The notes under the pieces were generated by a model. The model ran no database searches and had not been told where the DNA came from. It worked only from the letters and a program-made list of their open reading frames with translations. This document shows, piece after piece, positions 44,660-56,759 of a stretch of DNA of 64,000 bases. The first letter of the stretch is position 1. Each line of letters starts with the position of its first letter. The translations under genes were made by a program, and so were the position numbers. Source of the DNA: Gentiana macrophylla (taxonomy: Eukaryota > Streptophyta > Magnoliopsida > Gentianales > Gentianaceae); NCBI GenBank assembly GCA_026214975.1, contig CM047815.1, forward strand, positions 76,227,299 through 76,291,298. The letters run 5' to 3'.

Positions 44660-46400
44660 TGATGCACGTAGATCAAGTGAAATTAAAATACTTGACCACC
44701 AAAACCAATACTAGCAAGAGGACTAGGTCCATCGTAGTATAGCTACAGCGAATCAAGGTCGATCCCACAGGGAACCAATTGTGGATCATTTATATATAAA
44801 CAATTAATCATTCATGCCGAGCACATAAAGACGGTCTACGACCAACAAAAGACAAGAAAAAGTAAAGGACACGACTCGACACAACACAAATAAAGACACG
44901 TAATTAACCTCCCCAATTATCATGATATCGTTTGGATCTAGAAATTCTATATAATTAAGCTAGACTCGACAACTATTAATCCGATTCGTATTTCTTTTAT
45001 AGTGGCTACGGGAGTCATCCCCTAAACTAGATCTAGCTCCGGTTAGGCCATCTAGATCACTATGCTACATCACGTGACTTCGCTTTTTCGGCCTCCATCT
45101 CATATGACTCGCACGCTTATAAAACTAGGGATGCCGATATTAACCGTATTCCTCACCTAGGCAACATTCCTTTTTTCAGCGCATTTCCTGAGACGATTGC
45201 ATCGAGTCTCCGTCCCATTAACACTAACTTTTAGGTATCATGTTAATCTACGATTTACGATAACTAGGTGAGCTCAATTCCTAATACGTAATGTATCTAG
45301 ATCTCACCGAAAGTCCCGGAAGATCAATTCATGAGCCGACCTAGCAGCCCTATATTGGTATTTCCTAATCATACGCTAATTAAAGCAGACAAGCAACGTA
45401 GCCGTAGCCATACCTACTAAGATAAGAAATTCTATGTGGACAATCACACCATAAAGACGTGGCTAGATTGACGCGGCGAAAACCTAAATCTTAGCGTTTC
45501 TACATACGTAACGGATAAAATAGAGATTCATAAAGAAATTATACAGATCTACTAAAAACACGGTTGTTGATCATACCAAAGTCATCTATAGGTCACTGGA
45601 TAACAGATCTGAGCGTGTGGATCCTTATAGACAAGGAATCCCCACTGCCTCATATCGTATCCTTAGATCTACATCATTCGGTGAAGAACGAACAACCTCA
45701 AATGATAAACAATAATTGGGGCTTAATTACAAAGAACTAAGAACAAATAAATACAAGAACTTACATTACTGCAGATCTTGCATAAAACTCGCTCTAAAAA
45801 AATCAAGATTTTATTATGAATCAAAAGTGTATATGGTCGAGTGTGTGGCGTAAATGGCGTGTATAACATGCCTTTATTTATAGGGGTTCAAGCTAATTAA
45901 GAGATATACTTTAAAATGTCAAAACAAATAAGAGATAACTCCCGGCCGATCTCCAATTAAAAGATAAAATGCGCCCCCCTAGAATGCATATCCTCCATTG
46001 GCGCCATCTTTGAGTGGTTTGCCATGCTTATCCGATCTTTTCGTGCTAATCCGATATTTATCTTGATTTTCCTTTGATTTATCTTGAGATTTAATTCTTC
46101 CATTTGTATTTATCCTCCATAATTATCCAAACCTGCAAAATAGATATTTATCCCAAAATAAATCATATTTAAATAAAATGGATAAATATAATAAAAACGG
46201 ATAAATACCGATTTATATAATAAAAACGGATAATCACCAAATTATATCTTATAAAATGGATAAATACCAAATTATATTTTATAAATCACAAAACATTAAA
46301 TAATACATATAAACATGTGATTTAATATAAAATACATATTATTAATCCCGATTTAAGGTCAACGTTGATGACTTTTACGGGTATAATTTGACCGTCATCA
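44660..46400 (-). repeat. LARD-2 5' LTR
   Basis: 1741 bp partner of 40155-41897; followed by the right aggga duplication. Confidence 0.92.
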
Positions 46401-46405
46401 AGGGA

Positions 46406-47846
46406 CACAAACTCGGTTGTCTTATCTAGAAGATTGAAGAACTGAGGGTTCAAACTCAGTTGATGAAGAACTGAGGGTCACAGACTCAGTTATAGAATTA
46501 TGAAGAATTGAGGGTTCAAACCCAGTTTACATGTCGAGACTGTAAAGTTAGAATTCAGGCAAGATTGTGGTGACCTGAACTGACTTTATGAATCTTGTAT
46601 GAAGACCTAAGAGTTATAAGGACAATGAACTCTTAGATAATTTGTTTGGAAAAGGTGTACTCTGATTAAGACAATAATAATCAGATGAAAAGCTGAAGTA
46701 CTGATATTTGAAGAAGAGTAAAATCTCAGTCAATGCTCCAAGTCAATCAAGAAACCGACAACTGACAAACTCAGTATAAAACTGATCAGGAAACTCAGTC
46801 TCATATGTCAGTCATCCACCAAACTGATAGTACAGTCGAACGTTGTAAATGAAGCAATGTTATTGGATGAAATACTGACACATCAGAACGGTCATAAAAT
46901 ATAGCCGTTACAAGATAGCCATTGATACAATTCAGATTCAAAGTAAATGAACGTTGGACCATAATAATAAGAATACTATCTAGATCAACAAGCATTTTTT
47001 TGTGTGCTCTAGTCTCGTTCATTTGAATTGCTATCATCTCTATGCTAACAAGATCATATCTAAAAATCTTCCTAGTGTTCAAGCTACACAAGATTTATCA
47101 AGAATCATACACTTAGAAGAACCACAAACAAGAATCAAATTATTGATTCTCAACCCAACTTTGATTCTTAATCAAAGGCTCAGACTGTGAAGCAAACCGG
47201 GAAGGTTTTGCCAAGGACAGTTTTCACAGCAATTGGGTAGACTGTGTTTGTGGTGGTAGTTGGTGAAGAGGCCTACGTAACCCTTCAAGGACCAGTGTTC
47301 AAGCAATTGAAGAGCAGCAATTCTACCTGTTCCACAACTGTTTAGATAGTGAAGCTAGGATTAGCCAAGGACTATTGTTTAGGGCTTTTTGTAACAGCTC
47401 ACCTCAAGAAGTTCTAGTTGAATTTTCCTCCTACACCTCAGGGGAAGAGAGGACTGACTGGATTACACCACCTGAAACCTCTATAACTCTTGTTTCATTT
47501 ACTTTACGCATTTACTTTACACATTTATTTATTACAGCATTTATATTGTTTACACATCATACTGAGAACTAATTGTTACACAACTCAGAGCTCACAAACT
47601 GACATTCACCAGAATTCAGTTTAGCACACTCAGCTTTCGCATAGAATAACAAGATCAAGAAAAAGGCTAGAATATCCGCTACCGGTTGACTCAGTTTTTC
47701 TTAAGTCAGTTTGACTTAAACTCATCTTAGTCAGCTTAACTCCACACAAGTTATAACTGAACCTTAATCTGTTTAAAATCCAGTTTTTAGGGACAAGTTT
47801 ATTCACCCCCCTCTAAACTTGTGTTAGCCTTTCCAATGGACAAACA
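46406..47846 (+). repeat. Remainder of Copia-3 5' LTR
   Basis: It continues the LTR begun at 39887-40154 after the LARD-2 insertion. It contains repeated gaactgagggttcaaactcag and actcagt motifs (46435-46530). It ends cctttccaatggacaaaca before the primer site, mirroring the LTR start tgttggaaa. Confidence 0.78.
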
Positions 47847-47848
47847 AT

Positions 47849-47860
47849 TGGTATCGGAGC
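47849..47860 (+). promoter_or_regulatory. Copia-3 primer binding site
   Basis: tggtatcggagc, a Met-tRNA-type primer site with A>G at the eighth base. A second partial copy (ttggtatcgaacag) occurs near 47922. Confidence 0.8.
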
Positions 47861-48062
47861 AGCGTTCTCTATTCCGACTTAGAGCAAGTAACTGGTAATC
47901 AGTTATTCCGATACCAACAATTGGTATCGAACAGTGTTTCTTTAACAAGCCATTGTTAAAAACTCATTTGCTCTAAATCTCCTCTAGTTGTTCTCATTAG
48001 AAAGCTCAGTTTCTAGTTTTTGTATAATTAGTTTTCACTCACTCATAATGGTTAACAATTAG

Positions 48063-50235
48063 TATGCAAGACAGATGCTTATGTGCAACATGGATAGGTT
48101 TGACGAATACAAACATCGTATGCAGGCCTTTCTAGCTACTACTCATGACGAGATGATGAACATGCTCACTGACGGACCAATTAAGATCACTCACATGCAA
48201 ACTGATGGTGAAAGACAAGTTCGAGTTCCAAAGCCCAAGGCTGAATGGACGAGTGATGATCGCAAGCGAAACAATCTCAACAATGTTGCTATGGACTTTA
48301 TCCTCAGAACTCTTGATAGTAACATGTACTTGAAGGTGAAAGACTGCACAACTGCTAAGGAAATGTGGGACAAACTTCAGTTAAATTGTGAAGGAACTGA
48401 CTCAATCAAGGAGAACAAAATCTCAGTTGCAAAGCAGAAGTTTGAGAATTTCAAGATGAAATCTGGAGAAACCATTGACCAAATGGAGACAAGATTCAGT
48501 GCAATCATGGATGAATTAGATCTACTCAAGATTGAATACACAAAGAAAGTAATCGATACAAGAATCTTGAAGGCCTTGCCAATGTGTTGGAAGATGAAGG
48601 TCACTACTATGGAAGAATCTAGAAGACTTGATATAGAAGACTCCTTCAAAATCATCTCAGATTTAAAAGCTTATGAATTCAGTGAAGATTATACAAGCAC
48701 AGCTGCAATAATCAAAGCTCTGGAAGAACCAAAGACCACAGTACGTGCAGCAGCATCAAATGACTCTCAAGAAACATCCACAAATAATCTTCAACAGTTG
48801 GATGAAATGGAGGAACAAATGGCACTCATGATGAGTCGAATCAGAAGGATAAAGAATGGTCATCCCAGAACTCGAAGTTTATCAAGAAGACTCACGAAAA
48901 GAGAAAAGATGATGAGTATCTTTGTTTCAATCAGAAGAAACCTGGACATTATAAAGTCAATGCCCGTAATCGAATGCAAAGAAGACTCAAAGAAAGAAGA
49001 ATCGCGTAAGAGCATTATTAGCTGGAGATGAGTCTGACTATGAAGCTGGTACAGAAAGATTATCTGATGACACAGCTTTAATGGCACACATGGAAGATTC
49101 CAATGAGGTATGTGAATCAAATTCTAAATACAGCTCTGCTTAGATTTCCATGCAAAATGCACGTTCTTCAACAGCCGATTCTAATCCAAAGAACTCAGAA
49201 TTAAAAGAAACTCTTGACAAATTGATGAGTCATCTTGTCACCATACAAGCTGGTTATGAATCAGTCAAAGCTGAGAAAGAAGCTCTAATTCTAGAAGTCA
49301 AAAGATTGAATGATGAATTGAACACGTTAAGACTTAGCATAACTGATAAAGGAAAGAATCAGTGTCAGTCTACTGCATCATCAGCAGCAGCAACTGAATC
49401 TTTTGCTCAATCTAGTTCAGCAACTGGATTCAAATCTGGCAAGCCATATGGAGATAGAACTGGCTTAGGATTTGATACACAGCAAACTTTGAAGGGAGGA
49501 ACGAGTAAGGTAACTGAACCTAATACCAAAACTGGTGTTATGTTTGTAGCTGAACAATGGCCTCAAACTAAGAAGCATGCTGAACCAGTGAAACAAGTTC
49601 AACATGAATCAGATCAGTCTCAACGTCAGTTTTCAAAGAAGTCAGCTGTAAACAACAACAGGGTCAACCAAAAGGGTAAACCAGTTGTACATCATGAAAA
49701 TCGAAAGGTAGATCAAATGCTGAATCTACTAAAGCTGATCAGGCCAAGAACCAGAAACACTTCAGTCAAAGTAAATCCAATAATATCAATTATTCAAAGA
49801 TTCACAAAGTCAGGGGGAAAGGCAAATTATTTCCAACTGATGATGACTGGAATTTCTCTAAACCTACTATTAAAATTGATAAAAACAATCATTTCAGACA
49901 GAAAACTTATCACAAGTTTCAGTCCAAAAATCAGCAGAGGAATCACTTCACTCCTCAGTACCAAGGTCAGCACAGACCTCAGTACAAAAGAAATGATGGT
50001 TATTATTCAAATGTTAATAATAGAAAACATCATGGAAATCAATTTCAGTCAAAGGCTCTGAGAGATCATATAAATAAGACACAGTCCAAGCATAGATACT
50101 ATGGGAGTGTGGCTTACATATATGAAAACAAGTGCAACAATATCCGAAGGATACCTAAAGGATATATTCCCAAGGTTGTACTGACAACTGACCCCCATGG
50201 ACCCAAACAGAGTTGGGTACCTAAAAATGTTTAAT
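48063..50235 (+). pseudogene. Copia-3 gag
   Basis: SIRE-type gag. The frame from 48075 has MDRFDEYKHRMQAFLATTHD, RKRNNLNNVAMDFILRTLDS, TTAKEMWDKLQLNCEGTDSI, KMKSGETIDQMETRFSAIMD and ILKALPMCWKMKVTTMEESR (UBN2 domain). A frameshift near 48850 leaves the proper frame, which continues with CFNQKKPGHYKVNA. That is a zinc knuckle with two Cys lost. From 49150 the long C-terminal gag extension follows: a coiled coil (KELKETLDKLMSHL-like, EALILEVKRLNDELNTLRLS) and a Gly/Ser/Gln-rich tail (TGFKSGKPYGDRTGLGF). The real start is probably upstream of 48075; I used the first clear gag residues. Confidence 0.87.
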
Positions 50236-50240
50236 TCATT

Positions 50241-51582
50241 TTGCAGGATATATGGAACTTTGACAGTGGTTGCTCAAGACACATGACAAAGAGCAAAGAC
50301 TGTCTAAGTAACTTTATTTCCAAGGATGGACCAAAGGTTAACTTTGGAAGTAAAGACAAACCTGGATTCACCAAAGGTTATGGTGTCTTGATCAGAAATG
50401 GACTTAAAATCAAGAATGTATATTATTTAGAAGGATTTCATTACAATCTACTCAGCACCAGTCAATTCTGTGATATGGGATACAAAGTTACTTTTGATAA
50501 AGATTTTTGCATTGTCGTCAGCGAAACAACATTTCAAGTTGTTTTAGCCGGAAGAAGAAAAGAGAATATGTATGTTGTACATTGGACTACAGCTATTGCA
50601 AAAAACTTGTTTACTTGAGCATACTAAATCAGAAACCAGCTGGTTATGGCACAAGAAACTGAGTCATCTAAACTTTGATGACATTAACAACCTTGTCAAG
50701 AAACAGTTAGTCATTGGACTACCAGAAATCTCATACAAGAAGGATAGCTTATGTGATGCTTGTTAGCAAGGAAAGCAAACAAAAGCTAGTTTCAAGACTA
50801 AATCTCAGCATTCAACAACCAGAGTCCTGGAGCTACAACATATGGACTTATTTGGACCTATTAAACCAATCAGTATTAGTGGAAAGAAGTATACATTGGT
50901 GGTGGTAGATGATTTTTCAAGATACACTTGGGTTATCTTCTTAACCAAGAAAAGTGAAACCAAGCAATGACTTACAGAACTACTCAAAAGGCTTCAAAAT
51001 CAGAAAAGTCTATCAGTTGTGAAGATAAGATCAGATAAAGGAACTGAATTCCTCAACAAAGTGATTATTGAATATTGTGAAGAAAATGGTGTTTTACATC
51101 AACTTGCCGCCACTGCAACACCTCAACAGAATGGTGTAGCTGAAAGAAGAAATATAACACTCAAAGAAGCAGGAAGGACTATGATCTGTGAAGCAAAACT
51201 GCCTAAAAGATATTGGGCAGAAGCAGTCAACACAACTTGCTATACACAGAACAGAGCTCTCATGAATAAAAGGCATGAGAAGACTCCTTACGAAATTTGG
51301 AATGGAAGAAAGCCAAATGTTTCTTACTTTCATGCTTTTGGAAGCAAGTGTTTCATACATAATAATGGAAAAGATCAACTTCATGTTTTTCAGCCCAAAG
51401 CTAATGAAGGAATTTTTTTGGGATATTCAAGTGTCAGCAAAGCATTTAGAGTACTAAATAAAAGGACACTCAAGCATGAGGAATCAATACATGTGGTATT
51501 TGATGAACCAAATTTTCCTGGTGAAATAACTGAAGATAGACCAGAACCAGTTTCTCAGTCTCAGTTACCAGTCTTGCCATAA
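50241..51582 (+). pseudogene. Copia-3 protease and integrase
   Basis: Starts IWNFDSGCSRHMTKSKDCLS, the SIRE-style protease site with DSG. LKIKNVYYLEGFHYNLLSTS and FCDMGYKVTFDKDFC follow, then a frameshift near 50600. WLWHKKLSHLNFDDINNL and CDAC give the GAG-pre-integrase finger, with a TAG at 50763-50765. The core shows HMDLFGPIKP (Asp), GKKYTLVVVDDFSRYTWVIF, a TGA near 50968, KIRSDKGTEFLN (Asp) and TPQQNGVAERRNITLKEAGR (Glu). KTPYEIWNGRKPNVSYFHAF and GIFLGYSSVSKAFRVLN follow. It ends TAA at 51580-51582. Confidence 0.9.
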
Positions 51583-52854
51583 TCAATTTTTGTTGACATT
51601 GGAAGACTAAGGATTTCAGAATCTTCAGATCAAGACCAGTCTCAGTTTCCAACTACTCAACAACTTACACCTGAACAACATGATTCTGACTCAGTTGAAG
51701 AAAATCAAGAACCAATTGAACAAAATGTAGATCTCTTGGTGCAAGCCCCAGTACATCAATGGATGAGGGATCACCCTGAAGAACAAGTAATTGGTGATAC
51801 TCAAGCTGGTGTTCAAACAAGACATCAACTAGATGTAATGATTGCATGCTTTCTATCTCAATCTGAACCTAAAGAGATAGAAGAAGCATTAAAGGATCCA
51901 GATTGGATATTAGCTATGCAAGAAGAACTGAATGAATTCGAAAGAAATCAAGTATGGGAATTAGTAGAGAGGCCAGTTCATGTGAATATCATTGGAACCA
52001 AATGGGTATTCAGAAACAAACTTGATGAAGATGGGAATATCATCAGAAACAAAGCTAGACTTGTAGCTAAAGGATATTCTCAAGCATAAGGCATAGATTT
52101 TGATAAAACTTATGCACCAATTGCAAGATTGGAAGCAATCAGACTATTTCTTGCCTTTGCAGCTCATAAAAAGTTCAAAGTGTACCAGATAGACGTTAAA
52201 ACCGCATTTTTGAATGGGATACTTGAAGAAGAAGTTTATGTTCAACAACCACCTGGATTTGAGATCAAAGATCAAGCTGACAAAGTTTTCAGACTAAGGA
52301 AAGCTCTATATGGACTTAAACAAGCACCAAGAGCTTGGTATGAAACTCTATCTCAGTTTCTAGTATATAATGGATTCATCAAAGGAACTATTGACAAGAC
52401 TTTATTCAGAATGAAAAATGAAGAAAGTACTCTCCTTGTTCAAATCTATGTTGATAATATTATCTTTGGATCTGAAAATGAACAACTCTGTGAGAAATTT
52501 GCAAGTTTAATGAAGAGCAAATTTCAAATGAGCATTATGGCAGAATTAAATTATTTTCTTGGATTACAAGTTAAACAATTAGATGATGAAATTTTCATTC
52601 ACCAAACCAAATATACAAGAGAACTTATCAAAAAATTTGGTATGGAAAAATCAGCTGGAATTTCTACACCAATTGGGACCAACATCAGGCTAGATGAAGA
52701 CAAAGAGGGCAAAGATGTTGATCAAACACTTTACAGAAGAATGATTGGAAGCTTACTCTACCTTACAGCAAGTAGGCCAGACATATCTTTTACTGTTGGC
52801 GTATGTGCAAGATTTCAGTTAATACCAAAGGAAAGCCATCTCACAGTTATTTAA
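51583..52854 (+). pseudogene. Copia-3 reverse transcriptase, YVDN active site
   Basis: An acidic linker, then KEIEEALKDPDWILAMQEEL, GTKWVFRNKLDEDGN and NKARLVAKGYSQA. A TAA at 52087 replaces a codon in the usual [25 protein letters not shown] carries the first Asp, then [20 protein letters not shown]. The catalytic YVDD reads YVDN ([13 protein letters not shown]), so one metal-binding Asp is lost. [20 protein letters not shown] and [20 protein letters not shown] follow, and the frame is cut at SHLTVI by LTR-like DNA. Confidence 0.92.
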
Positions 52855-53735
52855 TGAATATACGAATATTATTTATTTGGTAAATAATATGTAAAATAGA
52901 AAATACATTTTCTATTAAAATTAATGGCTAAGGTGGCGCCACATATTGTGAGGAAATTAGGAAAAGAAATTTTTCTAGATTATGTCACGTGTGTAATTAA
53001 TTAATTATTTATTTATAGATAATTAATGGAAAAAATAAGAGTTTTATTTTATGGGAATTATCTCTTATTTTATGACAAATATATTTTCCTTATGGAAATA
53101 AGTAATTGTATTGTGAAAATGATAACTCTCTATTGACTAGTTAATTTCCTATATAAAGAGAGTTCCTCCCAACACAATTACACAATCAATTGGCGCCACA
53201 TTCACTAAAAAGAAAAGAAAATTTAGTTTCTTGTTCTAGCCATTAGGAGGAGAAAAACCTAAGGTTTTTCTTTAGCATATTCAAGGAGGTTCTGCTATGA
53301 GGATCGACGTCCACCAGTCGTCGCTTAGAGATACAATCCGGATGACTGCGGCTTTTCTTTTGGCTATTGTGGCTCCTTCTTCGTTTGGGTAAATCTTTAA
53401 CTATCTTGTAGTTATGTTAATTAATCATGTGAATTAAATCGTGGTAAAAATCGCATGCAAATTTAATTCGTAGCTTCCGTTGTGCATGATCGAGTGTCTC
53501 GATCGGTGCTGTGAATCAGATCTGACGGTCCAATTATGGATCGAATCCGGATTCGGGTTTCTGTGTATCCCGCAGTATATATTTTGAAGCATGATGTAAC
53601 TAAGAACCTTAGTATGACATCAACCCTTAGATAACCCGTATCTAAGAACCTTGTTATACGAACGCCACAAGGTATACTCAGAACCTTGATAAGTTCATGA
53701 TATGAATATTGCACATAAGAATACTCACAAAAAGC
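52855..53735 (+). mobile_element. Tork-like LTR fragment (probable solo LTR)
   Basis: Non-coding block that interrupts the Copia-3 RT. It has LTR features: AT-rich U3, ctatataaag at about 53151 followed by agagttcctccc, and a U5-like end with gaggttctgctatgagg, tcgacgtccaccagtc, aatccggatgactg and cgtagcttccgttgtgcatg. From memory this order resembles Tork-lineage copia LTRs. No second LTR, primer site or exact target duplication was found, so boundaries are approximate. Confidence 0.55.
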
Positions 53736-53913
53736 TTAAAGATCTTAATATAATTTCACTCAATAATTTCTGAACTGTTTGTTACAATGACTATAACTGA
53801 CTTTATATTGGCTACCGACTCCAAGACCAATTGCTAATTTAGCAATGTGGGACAAAATATCAATAAATAAAAATAATAACAAAATAAAAGACTATCTAGC
53901 CAATATGGGAATC

Positions 53914-54432
53914 ACATCAGCTGCTCACATGCTTTTGAGGTATTTAAAAGTCAATCCAGGCCAAGGCATCTTTTTCCCTGCTGAGAACAACCTTGTCTTG
54001 AAAGGATTCACTGATAGTGATTGGGCTGAATGCTCTGAAACCAGAAGATCTGTGTCAAGATATATGATGCTTTTGGGTGATGTTTCTATCTAATGGAAGG
54101 CTAAAAGGCAGACAACTATTGCAATAAGTTCTTCAAAGGCTGAATACAGAGCTTTGGCAAGTGCTACGTGTGAAATTCATTGGTTAGTCTATATTTTACA
54201 AGATTTGCAGATCCATGTTCAGTTGTCTGCTATTTTATTTTTTGATAATGCAAAAGCCATGCAAATTGCTCATAAGCCTGTGTTACATGAAAGGACTGAG
54301 CATATTGATATTGGCTATCATGCTGTTAGGGACAAAGTCAAATCTAGCCTCATTAAGCTCTTGGCTAAAAATACCAAGGAACATATTGCTGATATTCTCA
54401 CCAAACCTTTAGATGCACCGAACTTTTCTTAG
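53914..54432 (+). pseudogene. Copia-4 RNase H
   Basis: Complete copia RNase H with damage: HMLLRYLKVNPGQGIFFPAE, LVLKGFTDSDWAECSETRRS and MMLLGDVSI, then a TAA where Ser of ISWKA is expected. WKAKRQTTIAISSSKAEYRA, LASATCEIHWLVYILQDLQI, FFDNAKAMQIAHKPVLHERT, HIDIGYHAVRDKVK and HIADILTKPLDAP follow, to the stop. It differs from Copia-3 in style and lies in the right place to be the 3' end of a different copia; the upstream part is missing. Confidence 0.88.
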
Positions 54433-54548
54433 TTGCTGGATATGTTGTGCATTTCCAAGATCTTTCAAACAAGTTCCACTGCATAAATGACTACTGATTA
54501 CAAGAGGATGTGCAATCTGTTTCATGTATCTCTCTCAGCTTGAAGGAG

Positions 54549-56403
54549 TGATATGATGACGGTCTAATATATACCTTTTTGTCATCAACATTTTCCCTAA
54601 AAGGAGCATAATGTTATATTATTTTACGTCGAATCACGTGTTTATAGTGCTTAATTCATGTTGTGTGTTTGTGAATCGTGATTTGGTATTTATGCATTTT
54701 TAGCCCCGGAATATGTTTTACTGCTCGATATTTATCATAATTATAGGTTCTAGAAAATCTCAAGTGAAGTGGAAGGAAATCTGGAGCAAAATACTGAAAA
54801 AGCCCAACATAGCACGGATCGTGGAACGGAGTAAAATGAAGTGCGAAAGAAACCGGGCCAGAAGCCCAGTTCGCTGGAGCGAAGTACACATTTCGCCGGG
54901 TCAAACTGCCCAATTCTCTGGGGCAAAATCGTCAATGTATTCCGCCGCTTTAGGGTTTTGAAACAGTACCTCATAGGGTTTCTAGAAGGTTTTAAGTCGG
55001 CCAGAAACACCTATATAAGGCCGCCATTCATACATTGTTTCACACACCGAAAATACAGAGTAAAATACAATGCGCTTGCAATATTTATATAGTTCTTCTT
55101 TGTTTTCTTTATGTTCTTTCATTACGGAGTCGATAGATTCTCCAGTTATGGATCGTATCGAGGAGTGGGAGTCACGCTCGTCGTCGAGGGTAATGCCTAC
55201 TTATAAATGCTATCTTTATTCGTAGATCTATTTTGTCTCGTTATGGAGTAGTCGTTTATGTGTTGATTTCGCGATGTCGTAATTAACGAACCCATATTAA
55301 TGTAGATCTAAGCCGTACGAAGACGTTTTACGAGAAAATTCTGGAAACACCGGTCTAGCTGGAGCCGCGGTTTTTACGGCTGGAGCTAGCCACTTAGATT
55401 CTGGGAATTTTGAATTTTCTGTGAACGACTTCGGCTACGTCTGGTTATATGATTGTCATAAAACGAGCAATAAACCTGATCAACTTATTATATCGTCATC
55501 GTAAATTAACATAAAACCTAAAAGTGGAATGTTAATTGGGACATAGAATAATCAATTGTCTAGGAGGTGTGCCACCCTACCCGGGCTGGTTGCCTAGATA
55601 AGGTGTACGGTTTATACCGGCATCCCTAGTTTGAAAGCATGTTTTATTATATAAGATGGAGACCTACCTGGTAAAGTCATGTAATAAACATAGGGGTTTA
55701 GAGTCCTACCCGGATCTAGATCTATATAAGGGGATGACTCCCGTAGCCAATAATATGATCAATCTTAATGTCTTATTTGTCTTGGCTTAGATATAAATAT
55801 ATGAGGGAGTAATTACTACTAGCGTTATCAATACCGTTTCTTAAGAGTCTTATAAAAAAACCATAAAAATACTAGTGTCGTGTCATTGTGTCGTATTGTT
55901 AGTCTTGTGTTTTCTATCTTTTTATTCTTCGGTTAGAGTTAGTCGTAGACCACCCTTAATTTACTTTAGCTTAATACGTTATACTTGTTTAATTCGAGTC
56001 TCTGAGGGATCGAATACTGCAATTGTACCTAGTACTCTTGCTAGTTGGTTGTGTAGATCAAGTTTTAAAGTTAACTTGACCCCCATCATGATACAATATA
56101 TAGATAAAGGACTACAGATGCAAGAGGATGTGCACAGCTGAATAGATCAATTCAGCTCAACACAGCAGCAAAAGGTCATCATAGAAGACCTGAGGAACTC
56201 TGCAGAACAAAAGACACAACAGTCAGCTGAGTAGTATAGGAAACCAATTATTCAGTTATAATTGTCTTGTAATTTCTATTTAACTGATTCATGTGGTGTA
56301 TATGCTATAATACATCATGATCAGCAACATTGTAATTTAACTTATTCATTATTTTTAAGTAATAATAATTCCGAATTTTATTTAGTTGTTCTTCAGTTTC
56401 ACA
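54549..56403 (+). repeat. Copia-4 3' LTR, interrupted by a solo LTR
   Basis: After the RNase H stop and a cagcttgaaggag purine tract the LTR begins tgata. The solo LTR 54554-56088 is inserted after exactly these five bases, and the LTR resumes tgatacaatatatag at 56089 and runs to about gttcttcagtttcaca (56403). Without the insertion it is about 315 bp. The end is inferred from the CA terminus only. Confidence 0.65.
54554..56088 (+). mobile_element. Solo LTR of the LARD-2 family
   Basis: 1535-bp block from tgatgacggtctaatat to aacttgacccccatca with a perfect 5-bp duplication tgata (54549-54553 and 56089-56093). Read on the plus strand it resembles the minus strand of the LARD-2 LTR: both start tgatgacggtc, both contain cggcatccctagttt and ggggatgactcccgtagcca, and both end with gtagatcaag.. 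and ..catca. One LTR left after recombination. A TATA-like cctatataagg lies near 55010. Confidence 0.85.
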
Positions 56404-56535
56404 ACTTTAACAGACTCGGGTCATGAACTAGATTATTTTTAGGATTCATTTTTTGTTTATAAAATATGAAAAGATCGAGATCGACTCGTCCAATACTCCA
56501 CTCGACTAATAATTAATGATTTATAAAAAAAATTA

Positions 56536-56598
<63 letters not shown>

Positions 56599-56759
56599 TC
56601 GATTAGCTTGCGAGCTACTCGATTGCTGTACTTTGAAGCTTGATCGGGTCGGTTTATCGTTCGAGTAGCTTGACTCGAGCTCGAAATCAAAAAAACGTGA
56701 ATCGGGTCATATTTCTTTTTGAATCGAGTATGAGTAGCTCACAAGTGTCCCGGTTCACT
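56404..56759. repeat. (TA)n microsatellite and flanking repeat
   Basis: A (ta) run of about 56 bp lies at 56539-56596. Around it are ctcgtccaatactccactcg and gagctactcgattg, gagtagcttgactcgagctc, a style seen in plant repeats rich in tcgagctcga. No gene. Confidence 0.6.

Larger units (their letters stand above)
40155..46400 (-). mobile_element. LARD-2: large non-autonomous gypsy-type element in Copia-3 LTR
   Basis: 6.25-kb element with LTRs 40155-41897 and 44660-46400 (about 1.74 kb, tgatgcacgtagatc to gaccgtcatca) and a perfect 5-bp duplication aggga. The minus strand has the primer site tggcgccgtttccgggga next to the right LTR and purine-rich agtgggggtagt next to the left LTR, so it reads right to left. 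The 2.76-kb interior codes for nothing I recognise. Minus-strand ctataaata (complements of 41371-41379 and 45875-45883) are likely LTR TATA boxes. A solo LTR of the same family lies at 54554-56088. Confidence 0.92.
39887..52852 (+). mobile_element. Copia-3: SIRE/Maximus-like Ty1/copia element, split by LARD-2
   Basis: The 5' LTR starts tgttggaaataaaatttatg at 39887 and ends cctttccaatggacaaaca near 47846. Without the LARD-2 insertion it is about 1.7 kb. A tggtatcggagc primer site follows (47849-47860). Then come a long gag with coiled coil, protease, integrase and most of RT. The long LTR, the coiled-coil gag and the RT style fit the SIRE/Maximus lineage. RT breaks off at 52854 where LTR-like DNA starts; RNase H and 3' LTR of this element are not recognised. 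It begins right after the Copia-2 linker (possible target cctac), so it may have inserted into Copia-2. Confidence 0.87.

Noticed and set aside
56457..56690. 77-codon frame with an (IY)n run
   Set aside because: Translation of the (TA)n microsatellite.
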